Assembly: GCA_964539615.1 (NCBI GenBank)
Contig: CAZIJP010000018.1
Span: forward strand, 1 to 28,592
Reading direction: 5' to 3'
Length of the DNA stretch: 28,592 bases
DNA from: CAYRFE01 sp964539615
GTDB taxonomy: Bacteria > Macinerneyibacteriota > Macinerneyibacteria > Macinerneyibacteriales > CAYRFE01
The notes under the pieces were generated by a model. The model was not told the origin of the DNA, ran no database searches, and worked only from the letters and a program-made list of their open reading frames with translations. Made by a program: the position numbers and the translations under genes. Below, piece after piece: positions 21,391-28,592 of the stretch (the first letter of the stretch is position 1; the number at the start of each line of letters is the position of its first letter).

Positions 21391-24240
21391 TCAAGCATCA
21401 TTCTCATGGATCTCGTTCAATATTTTCCTTATATCATCGATCGTGAATGGTTTTTGCAACATACCGGTAAATCCGTAATCAGAATAACGGGACATCACCG
21501 ACGCATCGGTATACCCGCTTGTCACGATCACAGGGATGTTTTTATCGATCATTCGGATCTCTTTGACCGCTTCGAGGCCGCCCATTTTGCCGGGGACGGT
21601 AAGATCAAAGATCATTATACTGAAAGGAACTTTTTTAAACGACTGCTTATACTTTTCGATTGCGTCCACACCATCCACAGCCAAGGTTACCGTACATCCG
21701 AAATGCTCCAGCATCCCTTTTGCGACCGATCTCAGCATATCCTCATCATCCATGAACAACACGTTGTCAGTAAAAAATACTTCCTTTGACTCATCCTGTT
21801 TTTTATCAATTTCATGCGCTTTGATCGCAGGCAGGTAAATTGAGAAACAACTGCCGTGCCCCATTTCAGACTCAACGATTATCTTTCCCTGATGTTTGGA
21901 TATTATCGAGAAAACGATCGCCAATCCCAATCCGCTGCCGTTATGTTTTGTAGTATAATACGGGTCGAATATTTTCTGCAATTGCTCCTGCGGGATACCG
22001 TTTCCATTATCACTGATCCGAATACACACATAAGCCCCGGGATGGAGCTTGATCTCGTTGTCAGCCGGCACCGTAGTGTTTTCAGCAGTTATCTTGACCG
22101 TACCGCCTTCAGACATTGCTTGAACGGCATTGATAACAATATTATGAATTACTCGGCTAAATTGCCCGCGGTCGATAGCCGACATCCAAAGATCTTCTGC
22201 AATAGTAAAATCACCGGTACAATTAGATCCGCGCAACGAGAATGATGCCGAATCTTTAATGATATCATTCAAAACTGCATTTTCACGAACAGGTTCGCCC
22301 CCTTTGGCAAAAGTAAGAAGCTGGAATGTAAGATCTTTTGCCCTTTGACAAGCTTTTGCAGCATCACTAAGATAGGCCTCTGCTAAATTTCGATCGTTAA
22401 TTTTCATTTTTGTTAAATTAATATTTCCGACAATGGCAGTGAGAATATTGTTAAAGTCATGAGCGATACCGCCGGCCAATAAACCGACTGATTCAAGTTT
22501 GTTTGTACGCAGAGCTTCCTCTTCCATCCGTTTCTTTTCAGTTATATCAATTATAATACCGCGCAATCCACACGGTTCGCCGTTTCTATAATAAACATTT
22601 GAATGGATTTCGATGGGAAATAATGAGCTGTCTTTTTTCACCGCTGTATAAATACCGATTAAATTGTCTTTGGAACCCATAAGCTTTTTAATGTTCTCCT
22701 GGGCTCTGGCATGATCTTCAGGAACTATTACCTGCAATACATTGAGCGTGTGAAATAGATTATCAATAGAATAACCGAACATTTCCATTGCTTTTGCATT
22801 TGCATACGTAAAGAAACCTTGTTTATCAAATTCATAGACACCGACAGGCAGCATTTCAACGGTATTCCTGTAATTCTCCTCGGACTCGACAAGTGCACGT
22901 TCGGCAGCTTTTCGTTGAGTTACATCGGTAAGCACGGTCAATGTCATGGCTACTAAATTATATTCTATCATAGAAGCGCGTACCTCAAAATCGTGATAAT
23001 CGTGTGTGCTTGTCAATATCCGGATCTCGTAATAATCGGGCACATTTTCATTATGTTCCCGTTTAGCCATGATCTTTTTTACAAGTTCTCTGTCATCAGG
23101 ATGAATAAATTCAAATATTTGCTTCCCGATAAGCTGTTCAGGCTTAAATCCTATTGCTTTATAGATCTCATCATTGATGTAAGCCACTTTTCCTTTTTCA
23201 TGTACCAAAATGATATCGGGAAGTTTGGCAACAAGCACGCGATATTTTTCCTCACTCGCTTTAAGGTCATTTTCTATACGGATACGTTTGTCTATATCAT
23301 TTTTCAATAGTTCATTGGCATTTTGCAAAGCACGCGTATGATGCTTGATCTGCTTTTTCAAACTCCTGTTCCAATACCATGAAATCGCAAGCATGAACAC
23401 CAAAAGACCGGTGACACCCTTGATGTATGATCCGTACGTAACCCAAAAATTTTGATTTTGGCTCAATTCCGTGCCAAGCCATTTGCGGTATATTTTCGTA
23501 ATGATCCCACTGTTCCGCGCATGATCAATGCCTTTATTGATGATACTGAGCAATACTTTGTTGCCGTCTTTAACCGCCATCGAGTCCTGACCTATGAACA
23601 ATGGTTCGCCGGCTTTTTTAAGCAGGTCGCTTTTCCCTGATTTGTATACATGATATAGAACGATCTGCTCATCGCCTATCAATGCATCAGCTTTTCCGTT
23701 TAATACCAGATCGGTAGCTTCGGCAAAATTCTTCGTAAAAGACGGCACATATTTGATATTCTTCTCTTTTAAAAACTCAAGCGCATAATCGCCTTCCTGT
23801 ACACTTATAATCTTATTATTAAGATCCTGTAAGTTTTTTATATCAGGCCTATCTTTTTTAACAAATATTGTACCCGGTATCTCAAAAACGATCGATGTGA
23901 AATCAAACAGCTTATCACGTTCGACACTAAAGAAAAAACTTGTTAAAACATCAGCCTTGCCATCAATGACATTTTTTTGCGCTTCAGCGAACGACGTAGG
24001 TAAAAATTCCGGATTGAACCCGAGCTCGGCACCCAGCCATCGTATCAGCTCGATGGTCATTCCGTCATAGGCAGTATTTTCAATAAACTCAAACGGCGGA
24101 TACATGCTTTGCCCGGTAAATATTATCGTATTATGGTCCGCTAGATATTTTTTTTCCTCATCCGTCAATGTTAATTTCCCGTAAGAAGGAAGTTGGGCCA
24201 AAATGATCAAGAGAAATAATAACATCAAGTATCTCATCAT
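21391..24240 (-). CDS. Hybrid sensor histidine kinase with periplasmic solute-binding domain
   Basis: The 949-residue product has, in order: a signal/anchor (1-20); a periplasmic SBP_bac_3 domain (about 35-257, YPPFEFIE near 47 and GKADALIGDE near 182); a membrane helix (272-290); a coiled linker; two PAS domains (about 330-445 and 452-570); HisKA with the phosphorylated His594 (GIAHDFNNIL); and HATPase_c (N box VINAVQAM near 702, DNGNGIP at 744-750, GSGLGL at 768-773). It ends with a receiver: Asp831-Asp832, phospho-acceptor Asp879, Thr907, Lys930. It should sense a small extracytoplasmic ligand and relay phosphate internally. No DNA-binding partner is adjacent. GGAGG precedes tandem ATGs, of which the first is used here. 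It is divergent from the molbindin gene. Confidence 0.95.
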   Translation of the reverse strand: MMRYLMLLFLLIILAQLPSYGKLTLTDEEKKYLADHNTIIFTGQSMYPPFEFIENTAYDGMTIELIRWLGAELGFNPEFLPTSFAEAQKNVIDGKADVLTSFFFSVERDKLFDFTSIVFEIPGTIFVKKDRPDIKNLQDLNNKIISVQEGDYALEFLKEKNIKYVPSFTKNFAEATDLVLNGKADALIGDEQIVLYHVYKSGKSDLLKKAGEPLFIGQDSMAVKDGNKVLLSIINKGIDHARNSGIITKIYRKWLGTELSQNQNFWVTYGSYIKGVTGLLVFMLAISWYWNRSLKKQIKHHTRALQNANELLKNDIDKRIRIENDLKASEEKYRVLVAKLPDIILVHEKGKVAYINDEIYKAIGFKPEQLIGKQIFEFIHPDDRELVKKIMAKREHNENVPDYYEIRILTSTHDYHDFEVRASMIEYNLVAMTLTVLTDVTQRKAAERALVESEENYRNTVEMLPVGVYEFDKQGFFTYANAKAMEMFGYSIDNLFHTLNVLQVIVPEDHARAQENIKKLMGSKDNLIGIYTAVKKDSSLFPIEIHSNVYYRNGEPCGLRGIIIDITEKKRMEEEALRTNKLESVGLLAGGIAHDFNNILTAIVGNINLTKMKINDRNLAEAYLSDAAKACQRAKDLTFQLLTFAKGGEPVRENAVLNDIIKDSASFSLRGSNCTGDFTIAEDLWMSAIDRGQFSRVIHNIVINAVQAMSEGGTVKITAENTTVPADNEIKLHPGAYVCIRISDNGNGIPQEQLQKIFDPYYTTKHNGSGLGLAIVFSIISKHQGKIIVESEMGHGSCFSIYLPAIKAHEIDKKQDESKEVFFTDNVLFMDDEDMLRSVAKGMLEHFGCTVTLAVDGVDAIEKYKQSFKKVPFSIMIFDLTVPGKMGGLEAVKEIRMIDKNIPVIVTSGYTDASVMSRYSDYGFTGMLQKPFTIDDIRKILNEIHENDA

Positions 24241-24375
24241 ACTATCCTCCGCTTATAATTATGCACCGTTTAGTATACTTCATGTGGCAGAACTTGAGAA
24301 GTGTTTTTTTTATTATCCTCTTTACTATCGTGTCCGTAAAATGTATATTTCTTCGATACAAATGACATCTACTCA

Positions 24376-24403
24376 TTGATACAAAGTAAAATCGCACTAT
24401 ACT
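24376..24403 (+). promoter_or_regulatory. sigma70-type promoter of the molbindin gene
   Basis: TTGATA (24376-24381), a 16-base spacer and TATACT (24398-24403) lie just before a GGAGGTGA ribosome site and ATG 24425. Confidence 0.75.
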
Positions 24404-24424
24404 ACTGTAGACGGAGGTGATACC

Positions 24425-24637
24425 ATGAAAATAAGCGCGCGTAATCAACTCAAGGGAATTGTAAAAAACATGACCGTGGGCGCCGTAAACACCGAAGTGA
24501 TCATAGAAATCGCCGACGGTGTAGAAATTTCTTCCATTATTACCAAGGAATCGGCAGAGAATCTGAAATTGAAAAAAGGATCGCCTGTTTACGCGGTCAT
24601 AAAAGCCTCAAACGTCATGGTCGGCGTAGACGATTGA
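24425..24637 (+). CDS. Mop/TOBE-domain molbindin
   Basis: This 70-residue protein is a single Mop domain: SARNQLKGIVKNMTVGAVNTEVIIEI at the front, the SIITKESAENL central strand-helix and AVIKASNVMVGVD at the end. All are standard for molbindins, which oligomerise and bind molybdate or tungstate oxyanions in the cytoplasm. GGAGGTGA precedes the ATG. It has its own promoter and terminator and lies directly upstream of the tup genes, so tungstate is the likely physiological ligand. That specificity is inferred from the neighbours. Confidence 0.92.
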   Translation: MKISARNQLKGIVKNMTVGAVNTEVIIEIADGVEISSIITKESAENLKLKKGSPVYAVIKASNVMVGVDD

Positions 24638-24646
24638 TCGTCATTA

Positions 24647-24680
24647 CCGGGGAGCGTCAGCTCTCCGGGTTCCTTTATTT
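24647..24680 (+). terminator. Rho-independent terminator after the molbindin gene
   Basis: A 9-bp stem, CCGGGGAGC with GCTCTCCGG (one G-U pair), has a GTCA loop and is followed by a T-rich tail. Confidence 0.85.
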
Positions 24681-24696
24681 TTAACAAAATTTCTTA

Positions 24697-24724
24697 TTGC
24701 TTTTTGGGTGTTTTTCCTTATACT
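24697..24724 (+). promoter_or_regulatory. Weak promoter of the tup operon
   Basis: The -10 TATACT (24719-24724) is good. A 16-base spacer leads back to TTGCTT (24697-24702), which is a poor -35. An activator or repressor may act here. Confidence 0.4.
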
Positions 24725-24772
24725 CTTCGTGATGTGTTCGCAGAAACATATCGCAAAAAGGAGGATAACAGT

Positions 24773-25597
24773 ATGAAAAGATTTCTGTCATTATTTCTCG
24801 CTCTGAGTATCATTTTCATGGCTTTTTCGTCTGTCAATGCTGAAGAAAGGATTTTGAAACTTGCAACAACAACCAGTACCTATGAGACCGGTCTGCTTGA
24901 TGTTCTTTTCAAACCGTTCGAGGAAAAATACAATTGCAAAGTGCATATCATTTCCGTCGGTACCGGCAAAGCGATCAAGCATGGCGAGAACGGCGATGTA
25001 GACGTCGTGCTTGTTCATGCACGTGAACTTGAGGATAAATTCGTAACAGACGGTTACGGTGTGAACCGCCGTGACGTTATGTACAACGACTTCCTGATTC
25101 TCGGCCCCGAGAAAGACCCTGCTAAAATAAAAGGGCTTACCGATGCGTCAGAAGCGCTTAAGCGCATATTCGAAAAAGGATCGGTTTTCGTTTCCCGCGG
25201 CGACAATTCAGGCACACACGTGAAAGAACTTTCTTTGTGGAAGAAAAATAATCTTAAACCGACAAAAACAGCCAATCCGTGGTATCTTGAAGCGGGACAA
25301 GGCATGAATCAGACGTTGAAAATTGCCGATGAAAAAAACGGCTATGTCATGATCGATCGCGCCTCCTTTCTATTCGCCGAAAAAACTACACGTCTGAAAG
25401 TTATGGTCGAAGGCGACAAAGAATTACTGAATCCATATGGCGTGATTGCGGTAAGTCCTTATAAGTATCCTCACGTTAATTATGAACTGGCTATGGCAAT
25501 GGTATGGTGGCTTACATCCCCTGAAGGTATTAAAATCGTTGAAAACTATAAAATTAACGGAAAACAGTTATATTATAACAACACAATTCCCAAATAA
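24773..25597 (+). CDS. tupA: Tungstate ABC transporter substrate-binding protein
   Basis: ATG 24773 follows AAAGGAGG and starts a signal peptide cleaved near VNA/EE (residue 23). An upstream in-frame ATG would extend through the -10 and ribosome site and is rejected. The 274-residue product has the TupA hallmarks: ATTTSTYETGLLD (31-43), VGTGKAI (62-68), DVVLVHA, and SRGDNSGTHVKELSLW in the oxyanion-binding region. TupA captures tungstate with high affinity in the periplasm and delivers it to TupB. It is followed by tupB and tupC and preceded by a molbindin gene, a coherent tungstate locus. A hairpin after the stop may favour tupA mRNA over the downstream genes. Confidence 0.93.
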   Translation: MKRFLSLFLALSIIFMAFSSVNAEERILKLATTTSTYETGLLDVLFKPFEEKYNCKVHIISVGTGKAIKHGENGDVDVVLVHARELEDKFVTDGYGVNRRDVMYNDFLILGPEKDPAKIKGLTDASEALKRIFEKGSVFVSRGDNSGTHVKELSLWKKNNLKPTKTANPWYLEAGQGMNQTLKIADEKNGYVMIDRASFLFAEKTTRLKVMVEGDKELLNPYGVIAVSPYKYPHVNYELAMAMVWWLTSPEGIKIVENYKINGKQLYYNNTIPK

Positions 25598-25616
25598 TAC
25601 GCTATACTGTCCGCCG

Positions 25617-25642
25617 GCTGCTCGGCCCAACCGCTGAGCAGC
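25617..25642 (+). other. Intercistronic hairpin between tupA and tupB
   Basis: GCTGCTC (25617-25623) and GAGCAGC (25636-25642) form a perfect 7-bp stem with a 12-base loop and no T-tract. Such hairpins after binding-protein genes commonly protect the upstream mRNA, raising SBP output over permease. Confidence 0.5.
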
Positions 25643-25658
25643 ATTATATAAGGGAGCT

Positions 25659-26363
25659 ATGGAATATATCACCAACGGATTTGTAGAGGCTTTGAAAATC
25701 ATTGCCACAGCAGATCCGGAATTTTTATTCACTGTTTATGTGTCATTAAAGCTCGCTATTATTTCTATATTGGTTGCTTCACTTTTAGGCATACCTGTCG
25801 GGATATCGCTTGTCATAAGTCGTTTTCCCGGTCGCAAGGCGATGATAACGGCATCAAATACATTGATGTCATTTCCAACCGTTGTGGTTGGATTGATGGT
25901 TTATTCATTTCTTACACGCCGCGGACCTTTTGGGAATCTTGATCTTTTATTTACTCAAACTGCCGTGATTATCGGTCAAGTCATTCTCATTATGCCGATC
26001 ATCATTTCGCTTACCGTATCGGCGGTCAATGCGTTGGACAAACGTATCCAGCCAACGGTGCTATCGCTCGGGGCATCAAAACGTCAGGCAGTGCGTATGG
26101 TAATAAGCGAAGCCCGTTACGGCATCATGGCCGCTGTGATCTCGGCATTCGGCAGAGTGTTCGCAGAAGTAGGCGTATCAATGATGCTCGGCGGCAATAT
26201 CAGGCATTATACAAGAACCATAACAACAGCGATCGCATTGGAAACAAGCAAAGGCGAGTTTGCAATGGGTATAGCGCTGGGATTGGTTTTGCTGCTGGTA
26301 GCGTTCGGCGTGAATATCATGTTCAATCATATGAAACGGTATATGGGTTATGGCACAGTATAA
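25659..26363 (+). CDS. tupB: Tungstate ABC transporter permease
   Basis: This 234-residue inner-membrane protein has about five or six membrane segments and the ABC-2/ModB-type permease signature. The EAA loop reads LSLGASKRQAVRMVISEARYGIMAA (about 135-160). TLMSFPTVVVGLMVY and MPIIISLTVSAVNALD are typical TupB segments. It forms the channel for tungstate delivered by TupA, powered by TupC. AAGGGAG precedes the ATG. The 3' end overlaps tupC by 14 bases. Confidence 0.93.
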   Translation: MEYITNGFVEALKIIATADPEFLFTVYVSLKLAIISILVASLLGIPVGISLVISRFPGRKAMITASNTLMSFPTVVVGLMVYSFLTRRGPFGNLDLLFTQTAVIIGQVILIMPIIISLTVSAVNALDKRIQPTVLSLGASKRQAVRMVISEARYGIMAAVISAFGRVFAEVGVSMMLGGNIRHYTRTITTAIALETSKGEFAMGIALGLVLLLVAFGVNIMFNHMKRYMGYGTV

Positions 26364-27363
26364 ATTAACTGATATCCGCAGGTCTTATCCGGATTTTACG
26401 CTTTCGGTGGATGATTTCTCGATCGAACGCGGAGGCATACACGCAATCGTCGGCCCGAACGGGTCGGGTAAATCAACATTGCTGAATCTTATGGCATTGC
26501 TCGATAAACCTGATAGCGGTATGTTCGCATTTAACGGCGAATCGGTACCCTACAACGACCACAAAAAACTGATCGCTATGCGGAGAAATATCAGCTATTG
26601 CCTGCAGAACACCTATCTTTTTACCATGAGCGTTTTTGACAATATCGCATACGGACTCAGACTACGCAATATCCCTGAAATTGAAATAAAAAATAACGTA
26701 CATGAAATAATGGATCGTTTGGGGATCGCTGCTTTGGCTCGAAGAAAACCGCATGAACTTTCCGGCGGTGAAGCGCAACGAGTTGCGCTTGCCAGGAATT
26801 TTGTGATAGACGCTCAGGTATATATCCTGGACGAGCCGACATCAAATATCGACAAGAAAAACATCACTGCAGTTGAATCCGTGATCACATCATTGAATAA
26901 GGATAACAACGCAACGATACTGATGACCACGCACAACCGCGACCAGGCTTACCGATTGACCGGCTCGGTAATCTCACTTATTAACGGCCAAATCAAAAAT
27001 ATGCCGTATGAGAATATCTTTACCGGCATTTTAAAAGAGGAAGGCAATGGATTATCCGCACTTCATCTGACCGACGGCGTGTCGGTCTTCGTTGAGCGAT
27101 ACGAACCGGGTACCGTGACGATAGCCATCGATCCGCGCGAGATCATCGTATCAAAGGAAAAACTGGATTCAAGCGCAGTGAACTCGATCCGCGGCACAAT
27201 AAAAAAAGTGGAAAGTTTTGAAAGCGGTATTTTGATCAATACCGATACCGGTGTTTCAATGAACGCGCTTGTCACTAAAGCTTCATATGAGCGGCTCGGT
27301 TTGTCCGTTGACGCTTCAGTTTGGCTAACGTTCAAAGCAAATGCCGTGCATGTGATTACGTGA
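26350..27363 (+). CDS. tupC: Tungstate ABC transporter ATPase with C-terminal TOBE-like domain
   Basis: The 337-residue product is a cytoplasmic ABC ATPase with Walker A GPNGSGKST (35-43), Q-loop Gln86, signature LSGGEAQR (137-144), Walker B VYILDEP (157-163) and H-loop His195. Residues about 240-337 are a beta-rich extension (VTIAIDPREIIV, IRGTIKKVESFESGILINTDTG, VWLTFKANAVHVI) resembling the TOBE oxyanion-binding domain of ModC. Many TupC proteins lack this tail, so this one may sense tungstate itself. The start lies in the last codons of tupB with little ribosome site, which suggests translational coupling. Confidence 0.92.
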   Translation: MAQYKLTDIRRSYPDFTLSVDDFSIERGGIHAIVGPNGSGKSTLLNLMALLDKPDSGMFAFNGESVPYNDHKKLIAMRRNISYCLQNTYLFTMSVFDNIAYGLRLRNIPEIEIKNNVHEIMDRLGIAALARRKPHELSGGEAQRVALARNFVIDAQVYILDEPTSNIDKKNITAVESVITSLNKDNNATILMTTHNRDQAYRLTGSVISLINGQIKNMPYENIFTGILKEEGNGLSALHLTDGVSVFVERYEPGTVTIAIDPREIIVSKEKLDSSAVNSIRGTIKKVESFESGILINTDTGVSMNALVTKASYERLGLSVDASVWLTFKANAVHVIT

Positions 27364-27385
27364 ACAAGGAACTGTGAATATGGTT

Positions 27386-27414
27386 TTGATACGCTGTTAC
27401 TGTAGAGTTATCGT
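27386..27414 (+). promoter_or_regulatory. Possible promoter of the barrel gene
   Basis: TTGATA (27386-27391), a 17-base spacer and TATCGT (27409-27414). The -10 is weak. Confidence 0.35.
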
Positions 27415-27444
27415 GTGAAAATGCACAAAATAGGAGGTTGCATT

Positions 27445-28592
27445 ATGAAAAAGTTACTGTTGGTAATGGTACTGATGGTCATCGGAGTTATCGTGTATGC
27501 CGAGGGAACAACATTCTCTTGGAAAGGTGAATTCCGCACCCGTACGGAAATGTACAAAGCGCCGGTTGTGGACGGCGACATCTCTCAATTCGTGGATTCC
27601 CGTCTTCGTTTTTACATGAACGCAAAAATGAGCGATTCCCTGTCTTTCACCTATGGTCTTGAGATCGGCGATCTTAAATGGGGCGAGCTTGGAAAAGGCA
27701 TGCCTCGTGACGGCATCAATGTTGAAACCAAGCATTTGTATCTTGATTTCAAACCGGATGCAATGGATTCTTTGGCGATCCGCTTCGGGTTACTGCCTGT
27801 TAAAGATTCTTTCGGCGGCGCTATGTTTGATGAAGACGCTGTCGGCCTGTTGATCACCCCGAAAATGGAAAACGTAAAACTTACTTTCGGGTATGTTTAT
27901 CTGAACGACCGTATGGGCAATTTAAACGGCGCTTCAGTAAGTACAACGGCAACTACACAGATCAAACTCATTCCGGTTGTTAATTCAGCTTGGTCAGACC
28001 TTCATTACGGTATGTTTGATATGAATTATACCATGAGTACCTCTATGAATCTTATGTTCGGCGCGTATTATATGAACGGCAAAGCCACCAACTTGAAGAT
28101 CATCACTCCGTATGTCGACACCGATGAACATCTTGAGTTGACAAAAAATACTGCCAACGCTAATTCGTTATGGCTTGCTGCAGGAATGTCCGACAAGCTT
28201 TCTGATACCACCACTGTCGGCGCACAATTCATTTACCTTACCGAAGGAATCGGCCGTACCGATCTTCTTGTAGAAAGCATTGAAGAAGACCCTACTTCTA
28301 ATGCTGTTGAAGCTGATCTTACTTACGATCCGTATCACACTTTCTCGTATTTCGCATATGCATACGGCACATACAAAGCAAGCGATAAGACCAATTTTAA
28401 ACTAAATTTCGGTTATATCCCCGGCTTTGACGGTCAAGATATGATCGCTTTCCACGGTATCGACAATAAAGAATACTGGTCAAATTTCGGCCTTGAATAT
28501 GCTTTCAACGGCGAAGTATTCGACACCAATACCGGGCGCCTTGGTTATTTTGCAGATGGTATCATGGTCATCTCTGCCAATGCTAATCTCGG
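27445..28592 (+). CDS. Porin-like outer-membrane beta-barrel protein (3' end outside window)
   Basis: There are 382 visible codons with no stop before the window ends. AGGAGG precedes ATG 27445. The signal peptide ends near VYA/EG (residue 20). The mature part opens with FSWKGEFRTRTEMYK and continues with alternating amphipathic strands rich in Tyr, Phe and Gly. Examples are LRFYMNAKMSDSLSFTYGLEI, LKLTFGYVYLND-like and FSYFAYAYGTYKASD. Polar loops separate them, a pattern typical of 16-18-strand porins with an alginate-export or OprD-like look. It follows tupC by 81 bases and may be part of a separate unit. Transport of tungstate through it is a guess from position only. Confidence 0.8.
   Translation, partial: MKKLLLVMVLMVIGVIVYAEGTTFSWKGEFRTRTEMYKAPVVDGDISQFVDSRLRFYMNAKMSDSLSFTYGLEIGDLKWGELGKGMPRDGINVETKHLYLDFKPDAMDSLAIRFGLLPVKDSFGGAMFDEDAVGLLITPKMENVKLTFGYVYLNDRMGNLNGASVSTTATTQIKLIPVVNSAWSDLHYGMFDMNYTMSTSMNLMFGAYYMNGKATNLKIITPYVDTDEHLELTKNTANANSLWLAAGMSDKLSDTTTVGAQFIYLTEGIGRTDLLVESIEEDPTSNAVEADLTYDPYHTFSYFAYAYGTYKASDKTNFKLNFGYIPGFDGQDMIAFHGIDNKEYWSNFGLEYAFNGEVFDTNTGRLGYFADGIMVISANANL

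Noticed and set aside
1..28592. tRNA/rRNA genes, CRISPR arrays, insertion sequences, phage or defence genes
   Set aside because: None was seen on reading either strand: no cloverleaf with T-loop, no regular spacer-repeat array and no transposase-like protein.

Overview
The window comes from a diderm bacterium of moderate, AT-leaning composition. Diderm features include a porin-like barrel with a signal peptide, several lipoproteins, a GmhA enzyme for LPS heptose, an LPP20/FlgP-type protein and an SLH-domain lipoprotein. The carboxypeptidase ends in a FlgD/T9SS-like sorting domain, which hints at an FCB-group or candidate-phylum lineage. I cannot fix the taxon from sequence alone. Most genes have clear AGGAGG-type ribosome sites and sigma70-like promoters. 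Five gene pairs overlap by ATGA.

Positions 1-4.3 kb (minus strand): a truncated PilZ (c-di-GMP effector) gene, then an M56 metallopeptidase and a BlaI-type repressor. Upstream of these is a 6-bladed beta-propeller lipoprotein. Three near-identical dyads (TACGA-N6-TCGTA) sit at the promoters of the repressor and of the propeller gene. This looks like a BlaI/BlaR-type proteolytic switch whose target is a propeller lipoprotein rather than a beta-lactamase. It is the most interesting regulatory unit in the window.

Positions 4.3-8.6 kb (plus strand): two tandem paralogues of the propeller lipoprotein, each followed by a good terminator. Next come a Cys-rich DUF3795 protein whose promoter predicts a leaderless mRNA, a YigZ/IMPACT protein, and a secreted substrate-binding protein with its own promoter.

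Positions 8.6-14.5 kb: an LtaS-like membrane phosphotransferase translationally coupled to gmhA, and a Met/His-rich Spy/CpxP-like periplasmic protein. A PQ-loop-like small membrane protein is coupled to an unknown lipoprotein. Divergent from that pair is a secreted M14 carboxypeptidase with a C-terminal sorting domain.

Positions 14.5-21.3 kb (minus strand): a small membrane protein whose start lies in the terminator of tyrS; tyrS with a long leader containing a 54-codon ORF ending in Tyr-Arg-Tyr; a PPK2/methyltransferase pair; a cyclic-nucleotide-binding domain fused to a flavin reductase, coupled to a 4-Cys miniprotein; and an LPP20/TPR-SLH envelope pair.

Positions 21.4-28.6 kb: a large hybrid histidine kinase with a periplasmic solute-binding domain on the minus strand. 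Divergent from it is a tungstate-uptake locus (Mop-type molbindin, tupA, tupB, tupC), followed by a truncated outer-membrane barrel gene. I found no tRNA, rRNA, CRISPR array, insertion sequence or origin. No gene-free stretch exceeds about 300 bases.
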